A stretch of 64,000 nt of DNA from Streptomyces sp. NRRL F-6131 (GTDB lineage Bacteria; Actinomycetota; Actinomycetes; Streptomycetales; Streptomycetaceae), in NCBI GenBank assembly GCA_000719695.1, contig JOHN01000016.1:104768-168767 (forward strand). The letters are read 5' to 3'. The position numbers were made by a program, and so were the translations under genes. This document shows positions 8,815 through 17,764 of this stretch, one piece after another. The notes under the pieces are model-generated. The model saw only the letters and a list, made by a program, of their open reading frames with translations. It was not told the DNA's origin and did not search any database. Within the stretch, counting starts at the first letter, position 1. Each line of letters starts with the position of its first letter.

Positions 8815-9270
8815 CTACCAGGTCGCGCCGGCCGGCTGGCGGGTGGTGGCGTTGAGCCGGTTGAAGAAGTTGGTCAGGCTGATCCACAGCACCAGCGAGG
8901 CCAGCTGCGTCTCGTCGAAGTGCGCCGCCGCCGCGTTCCACACCTCGTCCGGCACCACGGCCCGGTCCGCGAGCCGCGTCACGTGCTCGGACAGCTCCAG
9001 CGCCGCCCGCTCGGCGTCCGTGAAGAACGGCGCCTCCCGCCACGCCGCCACGGCGTGCAGCCGCTCGTCGCTCTCGCCGTTCTTCTTCGCACTGGCGACG
9101 CCGCCCACCACGCAGTAGCTGCACCCGTTGATCTGGCTCGCCCGCAGGTGCACCAGTTCCAGCACGCTCTCCGGCACGCCGCCCTTCTTCGCCGCCTTCA
9201 CGACCCCGAGGATCGCCGGCATCGCCTCCGGAATCACCATCGCCGGGTTCGCCATCCGCGCGTCGTTCAT
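8815..9270 (-). CDS. AhpD/CMD-like protein lacking the conserved His
   Basis: A 151-aa protein of the carboxymuconolactone decarboxylase/AhpD fold. Members with a CxxC pair act as thiol peroxidases or thiol-disulfide reductants. The helix-turn RASQINGCSYCVVGG holds Cys50 and Cys53. In catalytic AhpD proteins the motif continues CxxCxxxH; here that position is Gly57, so the proton-relay His is missing while both cysteines remain. The rest (FFTDAERAALELSEHVTRL and the C-terminal ISLTNFFNRLNATT) matches CMD-family proteins annotated as alkylhydroperoxidases. ATG 9270 gives the usual family length. Activity is uncertain. Confidence 0.83.
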   Translation of the reverse strand: MNDARMANPAMVIPEAMPAILGVVKAAKKGGVPESVLELVHLRASQINGCSYCVVGGVASAKKNGESDERLHAVAAWREAPFFTDAERAALELSEHVTRLADRAVVPDEVWNAAAAHFDETQLASLVLWISLTNFFNRLNATTRQPAGATW

Positions 9271-9408
9271 GACCTGCCCACTTCCGTCCGTCGTTCTGCT
9301 CGGTCATTCCACTGACGCGGGCCGACGGAGAAATGTGACAGCCGCGGGAGAATCCACCGGGGGAAGGATTCCGGTGCCGGGGGTCGGAGGGCGCGAGATG
9401 ATCATCGG

Positions 9409-10140
9409 ATGACAGAGGTGATCTTCTTCGACATGGACGGCACTCTGGTCGACCACCGGAGCGCGGTCCTGGAGACGATCGGCGAGATCGTCCGGGCCGC
9501 GCCGAACGCGACGGCTCCGCCGGAGGAATTGGTCGCGCTCTGGTGGACGCTGGAGGCGCGCCACATGCGCGAGTACCTGGCCGGCCGGTGCTCCTTCGCC
9601 GAACACCACCGGCGCAGGGTCCGGTCCTTCCTTCCCGCGCTCGGCGAGCCGGTCCCCGGGAGTCCCGAGCTCCTGGACGCCTGGATCTCCGAGCGCTACC
9701 TGAAGGCGTTCGCGGAGTCCTGGCGGACCTACCCCGACGTCCGGCCCTGCCTGGAGTCCCTGAAACGGCTCCCCCACGGTCCGCGGCTGGCGGTCCTCGC
9801 CAACGGCGACCCGGAGCAGCAGCGCGCCAAGCTCGCCCGCTTCGACCTCACCGAGTACTTCGAGGCCGTCCTGACCCCGACCGAGCTCGGCGCCGCCAAA
9901 CCCGCCGCGTACGCCGCCGCCTGCCGGTGGATGCGGACCGACCCCGCGCGGGCGGTCAACGTGGGCGACATGCTGGGGAGCGACGTGGACGCCGCCGCTC
10001 TCGCCGGGCTCACCGGTGTCTGGCTGGACCGCGGCATCGACTTCGTCACCGGCGGACCGTCACCGACCGCGGACGGGACGGTCCGCCGCATCGAACGCCT
10101 CACCGACCTCATCGACCACCTGCCCCGCACGACCGGCTGA
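9409..10140 (+). CDS. HAD-superfamily hydrolase
   Basis: A 243-aa phosphatase-like protein. Motif I FFDMDGTLVD gives the nucleophile Asp8 and acid Asp10, followed by a helical cap of about 75 residues. Motif II reads VLANGDPEQQRAKL, with Ala at the place usually held by Ser/Thr. Motif III Lys lies in ELGAAKPAAYAAAC and motif IV is VGDMLGSDVDAA. This layout is that of small-molecule HAD phosphatases of the phosphoglycolate phosphatase/YjjG type. The substrate cannot be predicted. It starts at ATG 9409 and is followed by a short tandem repeat. Confidence 0.9.
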   Translation: MTEVIFFDMDGTLVDHRSAVLETIGEIVRAAPNATAPPEELVALWWTLEARHMREYLAGRCSFAEHHRRRVRSFLPALGEPVPGSPELLDAWISERYLKAFAESWRTYPDVRPCLESLKRLPHGPRLAVLANGDPEQQRAKLARFDLTEYFEAVLTPTELGAAKPAAYAAACRWMRTDPARAVNVGDMLGSDVDAAALAGLTGVWLDRGIDFVTGGPSPTADGTVRRIERLTDLIDHLPRTTG

Positions 10141-10145
10141 TCCCC

Positions 10146-10189
10146 GTCCGATCCCGGTCCGATCCCGGTCCGATCCTGGTCCGATCCTG
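10146..10189. repeat. Four 11-bp tandem units
   Basis: GTCCGATCCCG occurs twice and GTCCGATCCTG twice, head to tail, immediately after the HAD stop codon. As with the array upstream of pgm, the copies are arranged as two exact pairs. Confidence 0.85.
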
Positions 10190-10330
10190 GTCAGCACCTG
10201 CGGTGGCCCCAAGGGGCAGCCCCCCGAACGCGAGGCGGGGCCGAGGGTGACAGTGCGACAGGTGGTGTGCGACGCTTCGATCTCGCCCGGCCGCAGGGTC
10301 GCGGCGTCGCGGGGGAAACGGGGTGGGCGC

Positions 10331-11311
10331 GTGCGGGGTGGGCGCCGGCGGGCGGTCGGCGTGGTGTCGGTGGTCGGCGGGCTGGTGCTCGCGGCCGCGG
10401 CGCTGCGCACGAACGGTGGTCTGTTGGGTTCGGGCGGCACGGCGCCGGTCGGGTCCGTCGGGCTGGTCACGCTGTTCGCGTTCGGCTGGTTGGCCGCGAT
10501 CGGGCAGTTCGCGGCGCGGTTCCGGGCGGAGGTGCGCCACCTGGCCGGGCCGACGCCGTGGGCCGAGCGGCTGCGGACCGCCGCCAGCGCGCTGCTGGTC
10601 GGAGCCACCGTGGCGGTCCCGGTACTGATGCTGCTGTTCCACCTCCGCACCGATTCCGCCGGCGGCCCGCCGAAGGGCCCGGTCGACCCGCCGCCGCCCC
10701 CGGACGCGACGGTGTCCGTCCCGCCCGGCAAGCCCGTCACGATGGGCGAGTCGTCGGAAGCGGTGGCCCGTGCGCTGGTCACCGGATCGCTGGTGGCGCT
10801 GGCGCTCGCCGTGGTCGCACTACTGGTCTGGGCCGTTCTCCGCCTCCGGTGGCGTCGGCGGTCGGGCCCGGTCGGGTTCACCGCGGTCGCCGGTGCGGTA
10901 CCGGAGCCGGCCGAGGACGCGCTGGCGGCCGCGGTGGCCACCGGTCGGCGGGCGCTGCGCGGCGGCGATCCGCGGACGGCGGTGATCGCCTGTTACGCGG
11001 CGATGGAGGCCGCGCTGGCGGAGTCCGGGATGCCGCGGCGGGACTGCGACAGTCCCACGGAGCTGCTGGAGCGGGCCGTCACCGACCGCCGGGTCGACGG
11101 CGGCCACGCGTACGCGCTGACCGGGCTGTTCCGCGAGGCCCGCTACTCGACCCATCCGATGGACGACTCGCACGTGCGCCGGGCCCGTGCCGCGCTGGAC
11201 GCGATCGCCGACGGGCTGGCGGAGCCGGACACCCGGCGGGAAGCGGATGTGCAGCGGGAACGGGACGCCCGCCAGGACCCGTCCGTCGGCACCCCAGGGA
11301 GCCGGCGATGA
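10331..11311 (+). CDS. DUF4129 membrane protein
   Basis: About 326 aa with four predicted membrane helices (near residues 8-26, 42-60, 83-103 and 150-172). A Pro-rich extracellular loop (GPVDPPPPPDATVSVPPGKP) lies between helices 3 and 4. The cytoplasmic C-terminal DUF4129 domain contains ACYAAMEAALAESG, PTELLERAV and LFREARYSTHPM. DUF4129 proteins occur with MoxR, DUF58 and transglutaminase-like genes; the molecular role is unknown. GTG 10331 is preferred because GC3 is low upstream of it; an in-frame GTG at 10247 would add 28 residues. The stop overlaps the next start by ATGA, so this is the first gene of a coupled operon. Confidence 0.85.
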   Translation: MRGGRRRAVGVVSVVGGLVLAAAALRTNGGLLGSGGTAPVGSVGLVTLFAFGWLAAIGQFAARFRAEVRHLAGPTPWAERLRTAASALLVGATVAVPVLMLLFHLRTDSAGGPPKGPVDPPPPPDATVSVPPGKPVTMGESSEAVARALVTGSLVALALAVVALLVWAVLRLRWRRRSGPVGFTAVAGAVPEPAEDALAAAVATGRRALRGGDPRTAVIACYAAMEAALAESGMPRRDCDSPTELLERAVTDRRVDGGHAYALTGLFREARYSTHPMDDSHVRRARAALDAIADGLAEPDTRREADVQRERDARQDPSVGTPGSRR

Positions 11312-11997
11312 GCCCCCGCCGCGACCGCCGGGGCGCCGAGGCGCCGCCGTCCGCGCCGCCGCGCGAGGTCGACCTGGCCGAGCCGGGCTCGGTCCGGCAC
11401 AGCCTGCTGGAGCTGGGCTTCGTCGCCGTCCTGGCCGAACTGCTCTTCGGCCTGGTCGGCGGCCTGCCGGCGGCGGGCGCCGGTGCCGTCCTGCTCACCG
11501 TCGCCGGCCTGGCCACCGGCTGGTACGTGGCCGGCGCGGGCTCCGGGAGCGACGGTCTGCGGCACCGGGCCCGGACCCCGCTGATGGACTCCCGCGTACC
11601 CGGGCTCGGCGACTGGCGGTGGACCGTCCGGCAGGCCCTGGCACCGGAGGGCGACGGCCGACCGTTGCTCTCCCGGCTCCAACGGCTCTACGCCGCACGG
11701 TTGTCCGAGCTGTACGGGCTGTCACTGGCCACCGACCGGGACGCGGCCGCCGCGCTGCTCGGGCCCGAGCTGTGGCCGTGGATCGACCCGGCGGCCGCCG
11801 CACCGGCCGCGACCGTCCCGGCGCCGGTGCTGCTCGCGCTCGTGGACCGGCTGGAGTCGCTGCGGGCGCTCCCGCGACAGCCCGCCGGGGACCGGCCGGA
11901 CCGCCAGGACCGACCGGACCGCCAGGACCAGAAGGACCGCCAGGACCGACCGGACCGGCCGGGCCACCGCACGCCGGACCGTCCGACGGCGCCGTGA
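11308..11997 (+). CDS. Membrane protein of the MoxR/DUF58 cluster
   Basis: A 229-aa protein with two membrane helices near residues 35-70 (FVAVLAELLFGLVGGL and a following Ala/Gly/Leu-rich segment), a soluble middle containing LGDWRWTVRQAL and LYAARLSELYGLSLA, and an unusual C-terminal tail made of repeated Asp-Arg-Pro/Gln units (DRPDRQDRPDRQ). The function is unknown; genes at this position in MoxR/DUF58 operons are usually annotated as hypothetical. It starts at an ATGA overlap with the DUF4129 gene and is followed by MoxR after 67 bases. Confidence 0.78.
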   Translation: MSPRRDRRGAEAPPSAPPREVDLAEPGSVRHSLLELGFVAVLAELLFGLVGGLPAAGAGAVLLTVAGLATGWYVAGAGSGSDGLRHRARTPLMDSRVPGLGDWRWTVRQALAPEGDGRPLLSRLQRLYAARLSELYGLSLATDRDAAAALLGPELWPWIDPAAAAPAATVPAPVLLALVDRLESLRALPRQPAGDRPDRQDRPDRQDQKDRQDRPDRPGHRTPDRPTAP

Positions 11998-12064
11998 CCG
12001 GGACCCGTCCCCGCCGGAGGCCGCGCCACCGGACCGTTCCGAACCGCTTCCGTCAGGAGATCAG

Positions 12065-13135
12065 ATGACCGCCGCCCCCACGGACACCGCCGACCCGCAG
12101 GCCGACCCGCAGACCGACCCGCAGACCGCCGAGAAGGCCGGGCTCCCCGCGCTGACGCCCCAGCAGGCCGGCGAGCGCGCCCGCGCGGTGCTGGCCGAGA
12201 TCGAGCGGGCCGTGGTCGGCAAGCCGGAGGCCCTGCGGCTGGTCATGCTGGGCGTCCTGGCCGGCGGTCACGTGCTGATCGAGGACCTCCCCGGGCTCGG
12301 CAAGACCCTGCTGGCCCGCTCCTTCGCGACCACCCTGGGCCTGGACTTCCGCCGGATCCAGTTCACCCCCGACCTGCTGCCCTCGGACGTGACCGGTGCG
12401 CCCTTCTACGACGCGCGCACCGGGGAGATGGTCTTCCGGCCCGGCCCGCTGTTCACCCAGCTGCTGCTCGCCGACGAGATCAACCGGACGCCGCCCAAGA
12501 CCCAGGCGGCGCTGCTGGAGGCGATGGCCGAGGGGCAGGTGTCGGTCGACGGGGCCACCCGCCGGCTGCCGGAGCCGTTCGCGGTGATCGCCACCGCCAA
12601 CCCGATCGAGTACGAGGGCACCTACGCGCTGCCCGAGGCGCAGTTGGACCGCTTCCTGCTGCGGGTGCGGATGGGGTACCTGTCCACGGGGCTGGAGGCG
12701 GCCATGCTCCGGGCCCGGCTGCACCGGTCGGCGCCCGAACCGGTGCTGACCGCCGTCGCCGACCCGGCCGAGCTGCTGGCGATGCGGGCGGCGGTGGAAC
12801 GCGTCGAGGTGGACGACGACCTGGTGGACTACGTGGTCGCGCTGGTCACGGCGACCCGGGAGGACCAGCAGATCCAGGTCGGCGCCTCACCGCGCGGCGG
12901 GCTCGCCCTGCTCCAGCTGGCCCGGGCCCGGGCGATGCTGGAGGGCCGCGACTACCTGACGCCCGAGGACGTGAAGGCGCTGGCCGTGCCCGCGCTGGCC
13001 CACCGGGTCACGCTCCAGCCGGAGTTGTGGGTGCGGCAGGTCGAGGCGGACGAGGTGGTGGCGCGGCTGGTCGACTCGGTACCGGCCCCGCTCACCGTGC
13101 CGCGGCCGGCCGCCGGGGCGGACGGGGCGCGGTGA
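12065..13135 (+). CDS. MoxR-family AAA+ ATPase (DUF58 cluster)
   Basis: A 356-aa AAA+ chaperone-like ATPase. Walker A is EDLPGLGKT near residues 73-81, Walker B is LLLADEINR near 134-142, sensor 1 lies in VIATANPIEYEGTY, and the C-terminal lid follows after LVTATREDQ with GASPRGGLALLQLARA. MoxR proteins of this subgroup are thought to insert metals or remodel partner complexes together with DUF58 proteins. The N-terminus has a short ADPQTDPQ repeat. The start ATG 12065 has AGGAG five bases upstream, and the stop overlaps the next GTG by GTGA. A second MoxR of a different subgroup is encoded at 23027-24229. Confidence 0.94.
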   Translation: MTAAPTDTADPQADPQTDPQTAEKAGLPALTPQQAGERARAVLAEIERAVVGKPEALRLVMLGVLAGGHVLIEDLPGLGKTLLARSFATTLGLDFRRIQFTPDLLPSDVTGAPFYDARTGEMVFRPGPLFTQLLLADEINRTPPKTQAALLEAMAEGQVSVDGATRRLPEPFAVIATANPIEYEGTYALPEAQLDRFLLRVRMGYLSTGLEAAMLRARLHRSAPEPVLTAVADPAELLAMRAAVERVEVDDDLVDYVVALVTATREDQQIQVGASPRGGLALLQLARARAMLEGRDYLTPEDVKALAVPALAHRVTLQPELWVRQVEADEVVARLVDSVPAPLTVPRPAAGADGAR

Positions 13136-14817
13136 ACGCCGTCCGAACCGGCGGCCGGGGGACGGCGGGCGACGCCACCGCCGCGCGGGCGCGCCGGCTG
13201 GCCGCCCAGGCCGGTGCGGTCGCCGGCGCTCACGGTGCCCCGTCGGGCGCGCGACCGGTGCGCGCGCTCGCGGCGACCGTCCCCGAGCCGCACTCCCGCC
13301 CCGGCGCGACCGGAGGCCCCGCCGCGGACGTCCGACGGCCGGGCCTCCGCACCCGGCTCACGGCCGCCGCCCACGGCTCCGGCCCGCAGCCGGGGCAGGT
13401 ACCCGACCCGGTCACCGCCCGGATCCTCGCCCGCAGCACCCGGGCCACCCGCCACGGCCTCCCCCAGCAACCACCCTCCCCGCACTGGCGGCTCACCGAC
13501 CGCACCCTGCGGCTGCTGACCGTGGCCGCCGCCGCGACCGCCGGCGCCCTGGCCACCGGGCACGCCTGGCTGCTGGCGCTCGCCGCGGCACCCGCCGTCC
13601 TGCTCGTCCTGGCCGCCCCGAGCACCGCCTCCAGATCCAGAGCCGGTTCCGGATCCGCTCCCGCCTCCGACTCCGACTCCGACTCCGGCTCCGGTTCCGC
13701 CTCCGACTCCGGCGCCGGCCGGCCCACCCGGCTGACCACCACCGTCGCCACCGAACCGCGGCGCTGCTCCGAGGGCGAACGGATCACCGTACGGGTCGAC
13801 GTCCGGCACGACGGGACGATCGGCGGGCTCGACCCGGTGATCGCCCTCGGCCCCGGCCTGGACCTGGAGTCGGTCGCGGTCGGCCCCGCCGTCCTGGTGC
13901 TCACCGTCCGCGCCGACCGCTGGGGCCGCTGGGCGCTGGGCACCGTCGACATCGACGTGTCCGACGCCGGCGGGCTGACCTGCCGCACCGTGCGCGCCGA
14001 ACTCGGCGAGGTGGACGTCTTCCCGGTGCCCACGGCGACCCGGCTGACCCCGGTCCCGGTCCGACTGCCCGAACGGATCGGCGAGCACACCACCGCCCAC
14101 GAGGGCTCCGGCGTCGAGGTGGTCGGCGTCCGCCCATACGTACCGGGCGAACGCCAGCGGCGCATCCACTGGCCGTCCACCACACGCCGCGGCAGCGTCC
14201 AGATCAACCAGTTCGCCGCCGAGCGGGCCGCCGACGCGATCGTCCTGCTGGACGCCCTGGGCGACTTCCACGACACGGCCACCGGCAGCTCCAGCCTGGA
14301 CGAGAGCCTGCGCGCGGCCACCGGACTGACCCGCGCCTACCTGCGGCGCCACGACCGGGTCGGCCTGGTCGCGGTCGGCGGGCAACTGCGCTGGCTCACC
14401 GCCGACACCGGCGCGCGCCACCTCCACCGGATGGTCGAGAGCGTCCTGGAGGTGCGCCGGGACCGCGCCCTGCGCGGCTCCGCCGCACCCCGGCTGCCGC
14501 TGCCCGCACTGCCCCGCCACGCCCTGGTGTACGCCTTCACCCCGCTCGCCGACCAGCGGATCCTGGAAGTCCTCGGCCGGATCGGGGAACGCGGCAACCC
14601 CCTGGTGGTCGTGGAGGTCCCGGCGGGCGAGCCGACGGTGGAACCCGGCGACGAGATCGGGGCGGTCGCCCTGCGGCTCTGGCGCGCCGAGCGCGACGCG
14701 ATGCGCCGGGCGCTGCGCAACCGCGGCGTCCCCGTCGTCCGACACGCCCCCGGGGAGGCGCTGGACCTGGCGCTCGCCCCCCTGCTGCGCCGCCGGATCG
14801 GAGGCCGGAGCCGATGA
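13132..14817 (+). CDS. DUF58 domain protein
   Basis: A 561-aa protein, the usual partner of MoxR. A long Ala/Arg-rich N-terminal tail (about 115 aa, much longer than typical) precedes two membrane helices near 125-160. A Ser/Asp/Gly linker at about 165-200 (SDSDSDSGSGSASDSG) leads into beta-sandwich repeats. The DUF58 signature GVRPYVPGERQRRIHW lies near 331 with QINQFAAERAAD after it. The last third resembles a vWA-like fold (AIVLLDALGDFHD). GTG 13132 overlaps the MoxR stop, so translation is coupled, and its own stop overlaps the next ATG. The cluster lacks the transglutaminase gene often found with DUF58. Confidence 0.9.
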   Translation: MNAVRTGGRGTAGDATAARARRLAAQAGAVAGAHGAPSGARPVRALAATVPEPHSRPGATGGPAADVRRPGLRTRLTAAAHGSGPQPGQVPDPVTARILARSTRATRHGLPQQPPSPHWRLTDRTLRLLTVAAAATAGALATGHAWLLALAAAPAVLLVLAAPSTASRSRAGSGSAPASDSDSDSGSGSASDSGAGRPTRLTTTVATEPRRCSEGERITVRVDVRHDGTIGGLDPVIALGPGLDLESVAVGPAVLVLTVRADRWGRWALGTVDIDVSDAGGLTCRTVRAELGEVDVFPVPTATRLTPVPVRLPERIGEHTTAHEGSGVEVVGVRPYVPGERQRRIHWPSTTRRGSVQINQFAAERAADAIVLLDALGDFHDTATGSSSLDESLRAATGLTRAYLRRHDRVGLVAVGGQLRWLTADTGARHLHRMVESVLEVRRDRALRGSAAPRLPLPALPRHALVYAFTPLADQRILEVLGRIGERGNPLVVVEVPAGEPTVEPGDEIGAVALRLWRAERDAMRRALRNRGVPVVRHAPGEALDLALAPLLRRRIGGRSR

Positions 14818-15509
14818 ACTCCCCCACCCCCACTCCCGCTCCGACGGGCCGCGCCGCAGACCGGACAGCAGGAACGGCACGGACGACGCGGCGGGCGCAG
14901 GCCGAACGGGCCGCCCTGCGCTGCACCGGCGCGCTCCTGGCCCTCGCCGCGGGAGGCGCGGGCGGCGCACCGGGCGGGACCGTCGACCGGGCGGGCTCCG
15001 CCGGCCTCCCGGTCGCCGTCGCCCTCGCGCTGCTCGGCGCCTGGGCCGCCGTCCCGGCCGAGGAGCCGCCGCACCCCGCGTCCACCTGGCCCGCCCGCCT
15101 CGCCGCCCACCGCACCACCGTGCTCGTGACGGCCGCCGTCCTGCTGGCCGCCCCGAGCGACCCGGGCCCCTGGCGGGCCGCCGGCCTGGCCGTCCTGCTC
15201 ACCGGGCAGCTGCTCCTGCTCGACGCCTTCGGCCCGCAGCGCCGCACGCCCCGCCCGGCCCACGCGCCGGCCGCCCTGGCCGCCGCCCTCCTCGTCCTGC
15301 CCGTGGCCCTCACCACCTCGCCCGCCGCCGAATGGTCCCGCCCGATCGCCGTCCTCGGCATCACCGCCGCCGCCTTCGGCATCGGCCTCGCCCTCCACCG
15401 ACCCCGGCCGGACGGGGACGCCGAGGCTGACCGTGACAGGGCGGCGGACCCGGACGGGGCAGGCAGGCGGAGGCGGGACGCTCGGGGCGGTCCGCCCGAA
15501 CGCCCCTGA
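14814..15509 (+). CDS. Membrane protein closing the MoxR/DUF58 operon
   Basis: A 231-aa, very Ala/Leu-rich protein with about six predicted membrane helices between residues 36 and 197. The N-terminus (30 aa, Pro/Thr then Arg-rich) and the C-terminus (DGDAEADRDRAADPDG, then Arg-rich) are charged and probably cytoplasmic. No family is recognised. It starts in an ATGA overlap with DUF58, which supports the start choice and co-translation. It occupies the place where many actinomycete clusters have a large transglutaminase-like membrane protein, but has no such domain. Confidence 0.72.
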   Translation: MNSPTPTPAPTGRAADRTAGTARTTRRAQAERAALRCTGALLALAAGGAGGAPGGTVDRAGSAGLPVAVALALLGAWAAVPAEEPPHPASTWPARLAAHRTTVLVTAAVLLAAPSDPGPWRAAGLAVLLTGQLLLLDAFGPQRRTPRPAHAPAALAAALLVLPVALTTSPAAEWSRPIAVLGITAAAFGIGLALHRPRPDGDAEADRDRAADPDGAGRRRRDARGGPPERP

Positions 15510-15721
15510 GACCTGGCCCCGCACCGGCCGCTCCAGGGCGGTCGCGCAGCAAGTCAAGCCACCTGACGATGATCTGATGAACAATCACCTCCGCCGATCG
15601 ACGGGGGCGTCCCGAGCCTCGGGGCTCATGGGCAGGACCCCCGGAGGACGATGCGCCGGGGCCGCGCCCGGTGCGACGGTGGTGCCGACGGCCCGGAGCC
15701 GGGCCGGAAGGGGCGGGCACC

Positions 15722-17044
15722 ATGACCATCGTTCAGGCTGGAACACCGCACCGGCGCGGCCGGCTGGGCCTGCGGCTGGCCGCCGTCGCCCTGGCCGGTA
15801 CCACCGTCGTCACGCTCGCCCCGACCGTCGCGGTGGCGGCGGGGACGGACACCTCCGCGGCCGGGAGCGCCGGGGGCGCCGCGGAACGCCGGCCCCGCGT
15901 CGACGGGCAGCAGGAGCTGCTGGACCTCGTGGAGCGCGGCGGGATGACCGCCGCCCTCGCGGAGATCCGCCTCCCCGGCCGCTCCCCCTGGCGGGGCGCC
16001 GCCGGGACCGCCGACCTGACCACCGGGCAGCCGACCAGGGCGGACGGCCGGTTCCGGATCGGCAGCGTGACCAAGGCCTTCGTGTCGACCGTCGTCCTCC
16101 AACTGGTCGGCGAGGGAAGGCTCCGGCTGGACGACCCGGTCGAGCGGCACCTGCCGGGCGTCGTCCCGAACGGCGCCGCGATCACCGTCCGGCAGTTGCT
16201 GAACCACACCAGCGGCCTGTTCAACTTCACCGAGGACGCGCGCTTCCTGATCACCAGCGAGGCCGATCTCCAGGACTTCGCCTACGGAGGGTGGCGCTAC
16301 CGGGACTACCGGCCCGAGCAGTTGGCCGCCGTCTCCGCCGAGCACCCGCCGTACTTCGCCCCCGGGCAGGGCTGGCACTACTCCAACACCAACTACGTGC
16401 TCGCCGGGATGATCGTCCGGAAGGTCACCGGGCGCACCTGGCAGCACGAGGTCGAGCGCCGGATCGTCCGGCCGCTGCACCTGGACGACACGACCTTCCC
16501 CGACTCCGGGACCGGCTTCGGCGGCCCGCACGCCCACGCGTACCTCGACATGCCGGCCGGGCCCGCCGACATCACCCGGCTCAACCCGTCCGTCGTGGAC
16601 GCGGCCGGCAACGGCATCTCCACCGCCGCCGACCTCAACCGCTTCCACGCCGCCCTGTTCGGCGGCAAGCTGCTGCGGCCGGCCGAGACGGCGGCGCTGA
16701 CGGACACGGTGCCGACCACCCTGGAGGGCCTCCGCTACGGGCTCGGCGTGTTCCGGATCGACCTCGGCCCGGGCTGCGAGGCGGCCTGGGGCCACGACGG
16801 CAGCCTCCCCGGTTGGAGCACCCTGCTGCTCGGCAGCCGCGACGGCCGCCGGCAGTTCGCCCTGTCGCACAACCCCTTCCTGGGCAAGGACACCTCGGCG
16901 AGCGCCGATGCGATCGACTCCCTCATCGCCAAGACCCTCTGCGACCCGGCCCCGGCCGCCACCCCCGAACCGGCCCCGCCCCTGAAGGCACTCCCTCGCA
17001 CCACCCCCGACCTGCGCATCGAACCCGGCCCGGCCACCCGCTGA
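15722..17044 (+). CDS. Secreted serine hydrolase (beta-lactamase class C / D-Ala-D-Ala carboxypeptidase fold)
   Basis: A 440-aa exported protein. A Sec-type signal (RRGRLGLRL, then a hydrophobic core ending AVAAG) occupies the first 40 residues. The catalytic triad motifs of the family are all present: SVTK (Ser114, Lys117), YSN near 220 and HDG near 358 (GHDGSLPGW). Supporting blocks are LNHTSGLFNFTED and NGISTAADLNRFHAALFGG. Such proteins act on cell-wall peptides, esters or beta-lactams; the substrate is not predictable. ATG 15722 follows GGAAGGGG. The 212 bases upstream are A/T-richer near 15550-15590, consistent with its own promoter. Confidence 0.92.
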   Translation: MTIVQAGTPHRRGRLGLRLAAVALAGTTVVTLAPTVAVAAGTDTSAAGSAGGAAERRPRVDGQQELLDLVERGGMTAALAEIRLPGRSPWRGAAGTADLTTGQPTRADGRFRIGSVTKAFVSTVVLQLVGEGRLRLDDPVERHLPGVVPNGAAITVRQLLNHTSGLFNFTEDARFLITSEADLQDFAYGGWRYRDYRPEQLAAVSAEHPPYFAPGQGWHYSNTNYVLAGMIVRKVTGRTWQHEVERRIVRPLHLDDTTFPDSGTGFGGPHAHAYLDMPAGPADITRLNPSVVDAAGNGISTAADLNRFHAALFGGKLLRPAETAALTDTVPTTLEGLRYGLGVFRIDLGPGCEAAWGHDGSLPGWSTLLLGSRDGRRQFALSHNPFLGKDTSASADAIDSLIAKTLCDPAPAATPEPAPPLKALPRTTPDLRIEPGPATR

Positions 17045-17093
17045 ACCCGGCCGGACGACAGCCGGACAACAGCCGGGCAGTCCGGACCGGCGG

Positions 17094-17639
17094 TCAGTCG
17101 AGGTCGGTGACGGCCAGCGCGTCGGCGATCAGGCGGGTGGCGAAGTCGTGGTCGTCGCCGACGATCCGGTTGATGTGCTCGGCGAGGAGGACGGAGGTGG
17201 CCTCCAGCGGGTTCATCTCGGCGCCGGTCCAGTCGCCGTACTGCGCGCGCCACAGGTTGGGGCTCAGGCCGGTGCCGGCGGCGATGAGGAGACCGGCCAT
17301 GGTGGGGATGACCTCGGGGCGGAAGGTGTTGGGCATCATCCGCATCGTCGCCACCAGGGTCGGCACCACGTGTTCGACGACCTCCTTGTCGTGCCGCTCG
17401 CAGACCGCCCGCAGCCAGTCCATGTACATGTAGATGAGCGTGCACACCCCGTCCAGCAGGGCGTCGGCCTCGGCGGGGCCGAGGGAGGCGGCGAACTGGT
17501 CGACCATCCGCTGCTGTTCGGGGTCGGTGCCGGTGCGGCCGTCGTAGATGGCCTTGAGCCGGGAGTCGATCACCAGGAGCGCGGTGCTCACGTCACCGAC
17601 GGGCGCGTTGGCGGGGTCGCAGGGCGATGACGATGACAC
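17094..17639 (-). CDS. Hypothetical helical protein downstream of the ternary operon
   Basis: A 181-aa protein of unknown family. It is predicted mostly alpha-helical, with a Met/Tyr-rich helix (LIYMYMDWLRAVCERHDKE) and helices through EVVEHVVPTLVATMRMM and LEATSVLLAEHINRIVG. No membrane helix or signal is obvious. GTG 17639 is chosen because GAGGAGG lies five to seven bases upstream; an in-frame ATG at 17678 lacks such a site. It lies 125 bases downstream of the bpX6-like gene on the same strand and could be the fifth gene of that operon or a separate unit. Confidence 0.75.
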   Translation of the reverse strand: MSSSSPCDPANAPVGDVSTALLVIDSRLKAIYDGRTGTDPEQQRMVDQFAASLGPAEADALLDGVCTLIYMYMDWLRAVCERHDKEVVEHVVPTLVATMRMMPNTFRPEVIPTMAGLLIAAGTGLSPNLWRAQYGDWTGAEMNPLEATSVLLAEHINRIVGDDHDFATRLIADALAVTDLD

Positions 17640-17764
17640 GGGATCCTCCTCGGACGGACGCAGGGAGTAGCGTCGCATGTTCGCAGGGTGGCGCGTCGAG
17701 GAAAACCGGAATCCCGGCCCGCCTGATGTCCGGTCAGCGGACGCCGGGGGCGGGGACGGTGGGC

